From the NCBI RefSeq assembly GCF_000740775.1, contig NZ_JFGS01000023.1, forward strand, positions 1-60,364: 60,364 bases of DNA, written 5' to 3'. The notes below the pieces were generated by a model. That model did not search any database. It was not told the origin of the DNA and saw only the letters and a list, made by a program, of their open reading frames with translations. A program made the translations under genes and the position numbers. Position 1 is the first letter of the stretch; every line of letters starts with the position of its first letter. This stretch comes from Haematobacter missouriensis. GTDB taxonomy: Bacteria; Pseudomonadota; Alphaproteobacteria; Rhodobacterales; Rhodobacteraceae. Below are positions 53,427 to 60,364 of this stretch, one piece after another.

Positions 53427-54681
53427 CTTGTCCTTCCGTAGATAGGGCCCGCCATCGGGCCATGTTGGTTGACCCGTTCTCCCGCAGCCGCTCTCCGTCC
53501 GAAGGGGAGCGGCGCGGACAAGGGTCCGATGGTGCAGAAGCCTCCGCAGAACCGGGCCGGGGCATGGTGCTGGCGACAGTACCGTGACAGCGCCGGCGAC
53601 ATCCGCCCCCCGCGGCTTCCTCCGCCGACGCCGGCCTTCACACACAGCGCAGCGCCCGCATGGAAACCCCGCGCTCCCGCCAGCGTCAGCGCCGGTAGCC
53701 AGTAGCCAGTAGCCGGTAGCCAGTAGCCAGTAGCCAGTAGCCAGTAGCCAGTAGCCAGTAGCCAGTAGCCAGTAGCCAGTAGCCAGTAGCCAGTAGCCAG
53801 TAGCCAGTAGCCAGTAGCCAGTAGCCAGTAGCCAGTAGCCAGTAGCCAGTAGCCAGTAGCCAGTAGCCAGTAGCCAGTAGCCAGTAGCCAGTAGCCAGTA
53901 GCCAGTAGCCAGTAGCCAGTAGCCAGTAGCCAGTAGCCAGTAGCCAGTAGCCAGTAGCCAGTAGCCAGTAGCCAGTAGCCAGTAGCCAGTAGCCAGTAGC
54001 CAGTAGCCAGTAGCCAGTAGCCAGTAGCCAGTAGCCAGTAGCCAGTAGCCAGTAGCCAGTAGCCAGTAGCCAGTAGCCAGTAGCCAGTAGCCAGTAGCCA
54101 GTAGCCAGTAGCCAGTAGCCAGTAGCCAGTAGCCAGTAGCCAGTAGCCAGTAGCCAGTAGCCAGTAGCCAGTAGCCAGTAGCCAGGAAGAGTATCCCCTC
54201 CCCTCCCCCACGCGGAAACCCTCATTCTGCCGACACCCGCGCGGCCGTCTCGCAGCTGGTCAGGCGGGTGTCGAACCCCGGCTTCGCCGCCATCCCGCTG
54301 CCCGGCGGATAGTGGAAGGGCAAGCGGAGGCAGATCATGCACGATGGAGGCGCGCACGTCTGCTGGGGCGGCCGCGCGCTCCACCTGCCCCACCGAATAG
54401 CCGGCCAAGTGATGGATGCGCGCGCATCTGAGGGCGGCCGGGGCAGCTGACCGCAGGCTTGCTCTGCCGGGTCTCGCCCGCCTCATTCATGCGGAACCCG
54501 CGAAGAATTCGCCGCTCCGGCTGCAAGGGTTTCTCCGCTCTGATCGGTCCGCCCGGCCGTTTCCCGCGCTCCGCCCTGGGCCAGTGCGCAAGATGTCACA
54601 TGGTCGGCCCTGAGCGCGCGCGACACCTGATGCCATCGACTCGTTCGCATAGTCGGCCCGGCGCGCGCGCATATGCCCTCA
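53427..54681. other. 1.25-kb insertion-like stretch between phnD and phnE
   Basis: phnD and phnE are usually adjacent. Here a 490-bp heptanucleotide array (53694-54183) sits in the middle, flanked by ~270 bp and ~500 bp of unrecognised sequence. Long open frames on the minus strand exist only because the repeat has no stop in that direction. Confidence 0.6.
53694..54183. repeat. ~70-copy heptanucleotide tandem array
   Basis: The unit AGTAGCC (GGCTACT on the minus strand) is repeated about 70 times over 490 bp, with only two or three G-for-A variants near the left end (53694, 53715). On the minus strand all three frames read the same seven-residue cycle Gly-Tyr-Trp-Leu-Leu-Ala-Thr, with no stops; on the plus strand TAG appears in every frame. 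This looks like a slippage-expanded microsatellite. Confidence 0.96.
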
Positions 54682-55670
54682 TCAGCCGGAGGTGGCCAGT
54701 TCAGCCTCATACCTGGCCTTGCGGGCGTTCAGATCTTCCAGCTTCGCCGCCTTGTCGGCCGCTGAAAGGCTCTGGTCGGCCTCGGTCTGCACGATGGATT
54801 TCTGAATCTCCATCACCCGGATCGGCAGCAACTGCGCATCGGAAGAGGGGCGGAAGGGTGCCCATTTCAGCCCTGCAAGAATTTCGCGTTCCCGTGCCAC
54901 ATCACCCGTGGACTTGTCCGTGCCGTAGGTCAGAAAGAAGGTCCGCACCTTCTCCTTGGTCTCCGTATCCATGTCCTTGCGCCACACGATCGGGTCGGAG
55001 GGGATCAGCGGCGAGCGCCAGATCTCGCGGATCTTCGCGAATGCCGCGGGCTGGTTCTGCGCGATGAGCGCCATGTTCTCCGTGTTGTTGGCCGCCGCAT
55101 CCACCTGCTTGTTGGCAACCGCCATCGCGTTGCTCTCGTGGTTGGCATTGGTCACATTGCGGAAGCAGGTCTTGGGGTCGATCCCGCGTTGCGCAAAGAC
55201 AAAGGTCATCGGCACCAGATAGCCCGACGTGGAGTTCGGATCGCCCAGTCCGAAGTTCATGCTCTTGTCGCAGGCGAGCAGATCGTCGAGCGACTGCACC
55301 TTGCTGTCGGCGGGAACGATGATCACCGACCAGTAGCCGGGTTCGCCCGTCACAGCGACGGACTGGACGAATACCTCGCCATCCGCGCGGTCCACCGCCT
55401 CCATGGCCGACTTGTTGCCGTACCATGCCATCTGGACCTTGCCGAAGCGCATGCCCTCAATGATCCCGGCATAGTCGGAGGCGAAGAACGGTTTCACCTC
55501 CAACCCGGTCTGCGCCTCCATGTCCGCAAGAAAGGCTCCCATTGCGTGCGCAGGTTCTGCTGGCTCTCGGTGGAAATGATGCCGAAGTTGATCGGATCGG
55601 CGGCAAGCGCGGGGCCGGTCAGGGCGGCTGTCAGCGTCAGCGCCGCTGCGGCCTGCAGGAAGGCTTTCAT
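54682..55670 (-). pseudogene. phnD: phosphonate-binding protein with one-base frameshift
   Basis: The product should be a ~329-residue PhnD. The signal peptide ([23 protein letters not shown]) and the start DPINFGIISTESQQNLRTQWEPFL are in one frame; the rest (ADMEAQTGLEVKPFFASDYAGII ... KLEDLNARKARYEAELATSG) is in another. The break lies near 55528-55535, where one C appears lost in a CCTTTC run. The rest is intact, so this is either a recent mutation or a sequencing error. It is 14 bp after phnC. If real, it disables the binding protein. Confidence 0.85.
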
Positions 55671-55684
55671 GAGGGGTCTCCGTT

Positions 55685-56488
55685 TCATGCAAGAGTAAGG
55701 ACCGGGGCGGCCGCCGCGACGGGCGGCGCCTCCGGCAGAACCAGTTCCTCCGAGGCGGCTCCATAAAGCTCCGCCAGGAAGTCGTTGTTGAGCGCGGTCG
55801 TCGGCCCGTCATAGACCACGCGGCCATCGCGCATAGCGATGGTCCGGCGGCAATAACGCCGCGCATATTCGACCTGATGGAGCGAGACGAGCACCGTCAT
55901 CCGCTCCCGCGCATTCACATCGGCCAGCACATCCATCACCCGCCGGGCAGAGGCCGGGTCCAGCGCCGAGATCGGCTCATCCGCGATCAGAATGCGCGCC
56001 TTCTGCACGAGGCAGCGCGCGATGGCGGCCCGCTGCTGCTGCCCGCCCGAGAGCGTTGACGCCCGTTGCCCCGCGACCTGCCCGATGCCGACGCGCGACA
56101 GCGCGGCCAGCCCAGCCGCCTTCTCCTCCGCCGTGAACAGCCCCAGCGTTCCGCGCAGCCGCGGCGCCCTGCCCAGATGGCCCATGAGCACATTCATCAG
56201 CACCGACATGCGGCCGACGAGATTGAACTGCTGGAACAGCACCGCGATCGACCCGTCGGGGCGCGACAGCATCCGCCCGCCCTCCTGCCCCGTGCGGCCC
56301 AGCACCTCGACCCGCCCGGCGTCGGCCCGTTCCAGCCCCGCGACATGCCGGATCAGCGTGGATTTGCCGGAGCCGGAAGCGCCGATCAGGGCGACCATCT
56401 CGCCGGTGCCGATCTCCACCGTGACGCCGTCCAGCGCCTGCGTGCGTCCGAAGCGTCGTGAAAGTCCGTTGGTCGTTATCGCCGCCAT
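55685..56488 (-). CDS. phnC: phosphonate ABC transporter ATPase
   Basis: A 267-residue ABC ATPase with Walker A GASGSGKST, signature LSGGQQQR and Walker B ILIADEPISALD. The sequence MSRPDGSIAVLFQQFNLVGRMSVLMNVLMGHLGR is typical of PhnC. It has an alanine/proline-rich C-terminal tail. It is the first gene of the phosphonate operon and 104 bp from the end of the replication gene, which runs towards it. Confidence 0.9.
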   Translation of the reverse strand: MAAITTNGLSRRFGRTQALDGVTVEIGTGEMVALIGASGSGKSTLIRHVAGLERADAGRVEVLGRTGQEGGRMLSRPDGSIAVLFQQFNLVGRMSVLMNVLMGHLGRAPRLRGTLGLFTAEEKAAGLAALSRVGIGQVAGQRASTLSGGQQQRAAIARCLVQKARILIADEPISALDPASARRVMDVLADVNARERMTVLVSLHQVEYARRYCRRTIAMRDGRVVYDGPTTALNNDFLAELYGAASEELVLPEAPPVAAAAPVLTLA

Positions 56489-56592
56489 GCTGTCTCCGGG
56501 CCGTCGTAGTTTGTCGCGGCGGACCTTGACGGCAAAGCATGAGCGTTTCGTGTCGGAAAGATGTCACCCGGGTGACGATTGCCTCTCGCCGG

Positions 56593-57285
56593 TCAGCGCG
56601 GAATGGCCCGGATCACGACCCGCCCCCCCGGCGCGATCCGTTTCAGCGCAGCTTCGATCCGGGAGAGGAAATGCGTCTCTATATAACGCGCGTGAAAATC
56701 GCTCGGCGCCTCGAGCAGCAGATCGTGGCCGCGCCATTCTGCATGGAGCGGCGCGAACCACGCGCGGTAGCGGCCGGCGTCCTCGGCCCGAAGCAATTCG
56801 GCCACCGCCCCCCAGACCGGCCCCGCGCTTCCCAGATCCGGTCCCTCGGGCTGCGGAAAGGGAATGACCTTGACCTCCTCCGTCCCGCCCGGCTGGGCAT
56901 CACCGTCGAGCCGCTGCACGAGGTCCGGCCCGACGCGCTCCCAGACCATGCGCGTATCCTCCAGTATCCTGCGGATGCCCAGGCCGTGCACCGCCACCCT
57001 GCCCCGGGCCGCAGCGCGGCGCTCGATCAGCCAGCCCCGTGCGCGGAATGCCGCCATCTCGCGCTTGACTGTCCGGGGATCGACCGACCAGAGCCGCGCG
57101 ATCTCCTCCTGGCCAACCGATAGCGTATCGCCCTGCCAGTTGTAGCGCGCAGTGATGAGGCAGATGAGGCGGAGCGTCTGCCGCTGCAGGGTCTTGTCCT
57201 GTGACAGGGCGTAGGTGCCCAGCACGGTGAGCAGGTCATATTTATAGGTGGCGCTGCCGCGCCCCACCGCCTTGCGGATCAACAT
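56593..57285 (-). CDS. DnaA-like plasmid replication initiator
   Basis: A 230-residue protein. Residues ~35-110 look like a winged helix (VGQEEIARLWSVDPRTVKREMAAFRARGWL). The C-terminal ~80 residues (VWGAVAELLRAEDAGRYRAWFAPLHAEWRGHDLLLEAPSDFHARYIETHF) resemble the N-terminal domain of DnaA, which recruits helicase. This arrangement matches the DnaA-like replicases that define one of the main replicon types in Rhodobacterales. It diverges from parAB, with an iteron-containing region between them. No AAA+ ATPase domain is present. Confidence 0.8.
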   Translation of the reverse strand: MLIRKAVGRGSATYKYDLLTVLGTYALSQDKTLQRQTLRLICLITARYNWQGDTLSVGQEEIARLWSVDPRTVKREMAAFRARGWLIERRAAARGRVAVHGLGIRRILEDTRMVWERVGPDLVQRLDGDAQPGGTEEVKVIPFPQPEGPDLGSAGPVWGAVAELLRAEDAGRYRAWFAPLHAEWRGHDLLLEAPSDFHARYIETHFLSRIEAALKRIAPGGRVVIRAIPR

Positions 57286-57816
57286 CGCTCTGCCCCTTCG
57301 ACGGTTTTCCCGCCTTCGCCTTCTGCATGGCCACGCCAGATGCCAACGCTGATCGGCGGAGATGTGGGAACGGCGTCCTTCTGCTCCTCCGGACGATGAC
57401 TGCCAACGCTTTTCGCCAGATTGACGTCATTAGCGTTGGATAGCGCGATTCTGTCAAGCAGGCTCTTGCTGCTATGCGCCGATCCTCTGCCAGCTGCATG
57501 TTCAAAATCGGTTCCATTGGTATTGGGGGACATACTGTATGTCACCCCATGGAGCGATTATGTCCCCTCAACTGCTAGCTGATGCCCCGATTTTGTCCCC
57601 CATTTATCGGGTTCGCACCGCCTCTGCGGCCGCTCTCGAAGGCCGTCGCACCTGGGCGTCACCGAATCGGGGCGCGGCGACAAAGCCCAGTGTTGTAAGG
57701 TGAAAACGACATTCGGCTATTCTCGTCGTTAATGTAACTTATATTTTGCGGTTCATGCAAATCGCGCGTAATTCTGTTCTCGATGATAATTTACGTTCAA
57801 AGAATGGAAGCCATCT
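57286..57816. other. probable replication origin and divergent promoter region
   Basis: This 531-bp region lies between the initiator gene and parA. It contains the 10-mer TGCCAACGCT twice in direct orientation exactly 60 bp apart (57341-57350, 57401-57410) and CCAACGCT inverted at 57432-57439. A second set of repeats, TGTCCCC, occurs at 57561-57567 and 57594-57600 and in the palindrome at 57525-57548. The right end (57700-57816) is AT-rich and could be the unwinding site or the parA promoter. Confidence 0.6.
57525..57548. promoter_or_regulatory. palindrome in the origin region
   Basis: The 15-bp perfect palindrome GACATACTGTATGTC (57529-57543) is flanked by GGGG on the left and ACCCC on the right. 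Half-sites with TGTCCCC recur at 57561 and 57594. It could be an operator for the initiator or ParA, or an iteron pair. Confidence 0.55.
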
Positions 57817-59124
57817 ATGTTCACTCATGAGGATCTGGCCGCCCTTCAGGCACAGTCGCTGAAGATGCAGGGGCACATTCGCCGCCAGACATTCTCTCCC
57901 GAGCATGAGAAGACGCTCCGCCGTTTCTCCAGCTGGGAAGTCTCGGAGCTGATCTTCCGCATCAACCAGTCGACGTTCCGCGGCAGGCTCGCTCAGGATC
58001 CCGACCTTCCCGGCGGGGAAGTTGAGGAGGATGGCCGGCAGCGCTGGTTTTCGCTGACCGAGATCAACGAGCTGCGGCGCAAGATGAAGGTGAACCGCGC
58101 CTCGCTGATGCCGCGAAGGCCGGTGCGCAAGCGGGCGATCCGCGTCGCTATCTCCAATTTCAAAGGGGGCGCGGGTAAGTCCACCGTTGCCCTTCACATG
58201 GCGCATGCCGCTGCGCTGGACGGCTATCGCGTGCTGGTCATCGATTTCGATCCGCAGGCGACGCTCACTCATTCAATGGGTCTGCATGATGTGAGCGAGG
58301 AGCTGACAGTCTGGGGTATCATCGCGCGCGATCTCGTCCATGAGACGGAGCGCATGAACGCCGCGCCGCGTGCTGCCGAATCCGGCATGGCCCTGCCCCA
58401 GCGCCGGCTTCCTCCTTCGGTGCGCGACCTGGGAATGGGTGACCTCCGCATCGGGGACTTCATCAAGCCCACGGCCTGGCCGACCATCGACATCGTCCCC
58501 TCCTGTGCGAATGCCGCCTTCGTTGAGTTTGCCTCTGCCCAGTACCGGCACCTCAACCCCGACTGGTCCTTCTTCGCCGCTGTGTCCCGGTATCTCGACG
58601 CTCTGCCGAACGAGGCTTATGACCTCATCATCTTCGATTGTCCCCCGGCGATCGGATATCAGTCGATGAACGCGGTGTTTGCTGCCGACGTGCTCTATAT
58701 CCCGTCCGGCCCGGGCTATTGGGAATACGACTCCACAACGTCTTTCATCGGCCAGCTGGCAGAAGCGCTGGCGGACCTGGCGACGGGCTTCGATGGGACC
58801 TTCCCTGCGGGGAAGATCGGCCTTCCCAAGGCCTTTCTCGATCTGCGCTTCCTCATGACGCGCTACGAGCCGAACAACGAGCTGCATCGGGCAATGTACC
58901 AGGCGTTCCGCAAGGTTTTCGGAGATACCGTCGCGCGGGAGCCGATCGAAATGACGCGCGCGGTGGAGCAATCCGGTCGCTTCCTCTCCTCCGTGTACGA
59001 AATAGACTATCGTTCGATGACGCGGGAAACATGGCGCCGGGCACGGACGTCCTTTGATCGCGCCTATGAGGAATTCAAGGACTGCTTCCTTAACGCCTGG
59101 GACAAACTGGAGGACGCGGAATGA
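57817..59124 (+). CDS. parA: ParA-type partition ATPase
   Basis: A 435-residue type Ia ParA. The N-terminal ~110 residues contain a helix-turn-helix region (RWFSLTEINELRRKM), used for autoregulation in this class. The deviant Walker A is SNFKGGAGKST (Lys116 and Lys121), Walker A' is VIDFDPQAT, and Walker B IIFDCPPA. It moves plasmid copies apart with ParB. It overlaps parB by 4 bp. Two of the four 16-bp palindromes lie inside its coding sequence. Confidence 0.92.
   Translation: MFTHEDLAALQAQSLKMQGHIRRQTFSPEHEKTLRRFSSWEVSELIFRINQSTFRGRLAQDPDLPGGEVEEDGRQRWFSLTEINELRRKMKVNRASLMPRRPVRKRAIRVAISNFKGGAGKSTVALHMAHAAALDGYRVLVIDFDPQATLTHSMGLHDVSEELTVWGIIARDLVHETERMNAAPRAAESGMALPQRRLPPSVRDLGMGDLRIGDFIKPTAWPTIDIVPSCANAAFVEFASAQYRHLNPDWSFFAAVSRYLDALPNEAYDLIIFDCPPAIGYQSMNAVFAADVLYIPSGPGYWEYDSTTSFIGQLAEALADLATGFDGTFPAGKIGLPKAFLDLRFLMTRYEPNNELHRAMYQAFRKVFGDTVAREPIEMTRAVEQSGRFLSSVYEIDYRSMTRETWRRARTSFDRAYEEFKDCFLNAWDKLEDAE
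58006..58021. other. candidate parS site 1, inside parA
   Basis: CTTCCCGGCGGGGAAG differs from the perfect palindrome CTTCCCCGCGGGGAAG at one position. It encodes Leu-Pro-Gly-Gly-Glu in ParA. Confidence 0.6.
58800..58815. other. candidate parS site 2, inside parA
   Basis: CTTCCCTGCGGGGAAG differs from the perfect palindrome at one position. It encodes Phe-Pro-Ala-Gly-Lys in ParA. Confidence 0.6.
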
Positions 59125-60248
59125 AGAAGCGCCGCATTTTTGATATCGAGCTTCCCGATGACGAAGACCCAGGCTTCCCCGCGGGGAAGGACAGCGTCGT
59201 AAAGCCCGGGGCAGGGGGTGACAAGAGCGAAGGGATGCGCCGCTCTCCAATGGCGGCTGCAATCACCGAGAACGCCGACTCTCTCCGTGAGCGCCGGGTC
59301 ATGGAAGAGAGAATCCGGGCTGAAAACGATGCTCTGGCGGAGGAACACGTCCGGCTGAAGAAGCTTGGATTGATCGTCGACACCATCCCGCTCGATGAAA
59401 TCGACGCCACGAAGCTAATGCGGGATCGGGCACGCGGAGATGACCCGGAGCTGGAGGAGCTGATTGCATCTCTGCGCGACATTGGCCTTTCCAATCCCAT
59501 CCGTGTCGAGCGGCGGGAAGACGGGCGCTATGAACTCATTCAGGGTCACCGGCGATGGACGGCATTCAAGCGTCTGCTGGAGGAGACTGGTGACAGCGAG
59601 CGCTGGGGGCGTATTCCCGCAGGCATCTCCGCTCAGGGAGAGGAACTCGAGCGCCTGTATCGCCGCATGGTCGATGAGAACCTTGTTCGCAAGGACATTT
59701 CCTTCGCTGAAATGGCGATGGTCGCTCTCCACTATGCTGCCGATCCGGGCACTGCGGAGACAGACCCTGACAAGGCGGTTGCGGAGCTGTTCCACTCGGC
59801 AGGTTACCAGAAGCGCAGCTATATACGTCAATTTATCAGGCTCATGTCTCGCCTTGGCGATGACCTGATCCATGCGCGCCACATTCCGAGGGCGCTGGGG
59901 TTGAAGCTCGCCGCCGTTCTGGATGAAAGGCCGGAGCTTGTCGCGCAGGTTCGAAGCAGCCTGGAGAACTGGGATAACCGCTCCGTGTCCGATGAGCTCG
60001 AGGTGTTGCGTAGCGTCGCAGGGGAGGGGGGAGATAGTGGCGAGGTGCAGGCAAGCAGCCGAACGACTTCAGCACAAGCGCCGGCGGGTCGGGCGAAGAC
60101 CACCTTTCAGCTGACCTCGCGGCTGGGTGTCGCGAAGTGCATGGCGGCAAATGGCCGGCTCGAGATCAAGCTTCCGCGGGATTTCTCGTCGCTAGACCGG
60201 AGGAAGCTTCAGGCTGCTGTGGCTAGGATGCTCGACGAACTCTCCTGA
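59121..60248 (+). CDS. parB: ParB-type centromere-binding protein
   Basis: A 375-residue ParB. The N-terminal domain has the CTPase-fold motifs ELIASLRDIGLSNPIRV and YELIQGHRRWTAFKRL. A central helix-turn-helix domain (ENLVRKDISFAEMAMVALHYA, then KRSYIRQFIRLMSRLG) binds the centromere. The start overlaps the parA stop (ATGA). One 16-bp palindrome is inside its first codons, another just past its stop. Confidence 0.92.
   Translation: MKKRRIFDIELPDDEDPGFPAGKDSVVKPGAGGDKSEGMRRSPMAAAITENADSLRERRVMEERIRAENDALAEEHVRLKKLGLIVDTIPLDEIDATKLMRDRARGDDPELEELIASLRDIGLSNPIRVERREDGRYELIQGHRRWTAFKRLLEETGDSERWGRIPAGISAQGEELERLYRRMVDENLVRKDISFAEMAMVALHYAADPGTAETDPDKAVAELFHSAGYQKRSYIRQFIRLMSRLGDDLIHARHIPRALGLKLAAVLDERPELVAQVRSSLENWDNRSVSDELEVLRSVAGEGGDSGEVQASSRTTSAQAPAGRAKTTFQLTSRLGVAKCMAANGRLEIKLPRDFSSLDRRKLQAAVARMLDELS
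59174..59189. other. candidate parS site 3, inside parB
   Basis: CTTCCCCGCGGGGAAG is a perfect 16-bp palindrome. It encodes Phe-Pro-Ala-Gly-Lys, the same residues as site 2, in an unrelated part of another protein. Confidence 0.65.
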
Positions 60249-60249
60249 T

Positions 60250-60265
60250 CTTCCCCGTGGGGAAG
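60250..60265. other. candidate parS site 4, just after parB
   Basis: CTTCCCCGTGGGGAAG differs from the perfect palindrome at one position and starts 2 bp after the parB stop. It could also fold as a terminator stem, but no T-run follows. Confidence 0.6.
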
Positions 60266-60364
60266 GCTGGCGGGCCGCGGCTCGGCTATGCCTTCCCTAG
60301 GCAAGACGAAAATTTATATCATGCCGATAAGTGTCTCGGATCGGTTGTTCCGCGCCTGCGTCGG

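Noticed and set aside
40369-54183. CRISPR arrays at the two tandem repeat blocks
   Set aside because: The repeats (8 bp and 7 bp) are directly contiguous with no unique spacers, and no cas genes are present.
53147-54486. Two long minus-strand open frames made of Gly-Tyr-Trp-Leu-Leu-Ala-Thr repeats
   Set aside because: They exist only because the heptanucleotide repeat lacks stops in any minus frame; both frames read the same peptide, neither has a good start, and the flanking parts are out-of-frame readings of phnE or unassigned DNA.

Overview
This window looks like part of an extrachromosomal replicon (plasmid or chromid) of a GC-rich alphaproteobacterium, most likely a marine or halophilic member of the Rhodobacterales. 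The main evidence is at the right end. There a short replication initiator with a DnaA N-terminal-like domain at its C-terminus sits divergently from parA and parB, which matches the DnaA-like replicon type known from Rhodobacterales plasmids. The accessory content also fits: ectoine catabolism with EnuR, an ehu-type ectoine transporter, phosphonate uptake, and ABC and TonB uptake systems.

Layout from left to right. (1) 14-634: an MTA/SAH nucleosidase, then a gene-free stretch with two copies of a ~155-bp inverted-repeat-bounded element. (2) 1402-13619: a complete leftward ectoine/5-hydroxyectoine locus, enuR, ehuABCD, eutABC, doeABCD, with mostly 4-bp overlaps. (3) 14345-21514: a six-gene leftward operon for a BMP-type ABC importer, an amidase and a CodA-like deaminase of unsettled substrate. 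(4) 21881-24425: a rightward three-gene set predicted to work entirely in the periplasm: a Tat-exported FAD amine oxidase, a c-type cytochrome and a RidA-family protein with its own signal peptide. This is the most novel-looking system here. (5) 24820-28175: a HbpS/GlcG protein, a lactate/glycolate permease and a divergent FadR-type regulator. (6) 28176-31513: insertion-sequence debris including a broken IS66-type transposase. (7) 31514-35049: oxyR/katG and a 56-residue disordered protein. (8) 35373-36120: two small unknown genes and an integrase remnant. (9) 36184-39704: copper export (copA, cueR, His-rich cupin) with a textbook CueR promoter. (10) 39914-47624: a NUDIX hydrolase ending in a 13 x 8-bp repeat, facing a six-gene siderophore-iron uptake operon. 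(11) 48057-49901: ilvD. (12) 51203-56488: a phytase-like secreted esterase and phnCDE, in which phnD carries a one-base frameshift and a 70-copy heptanucleotide array separates phnD from phnE. (13) 56593-60265: the replication and partition module, with four copies of a 16-bp palindrome (candidate parS sites) inside or just after parA and parB.

The genes together suggest a lifestyle of scavenging osmolytes, amines, organic acids, phosphonates and chelated iron, with oxidative-stress and copper defence. Degraded transposase and integrase genes, dispersed repeats and expanded microsatellites mark it as a plastic accessory replicon. All functions are inferred by reading the sequence; no database search was run.
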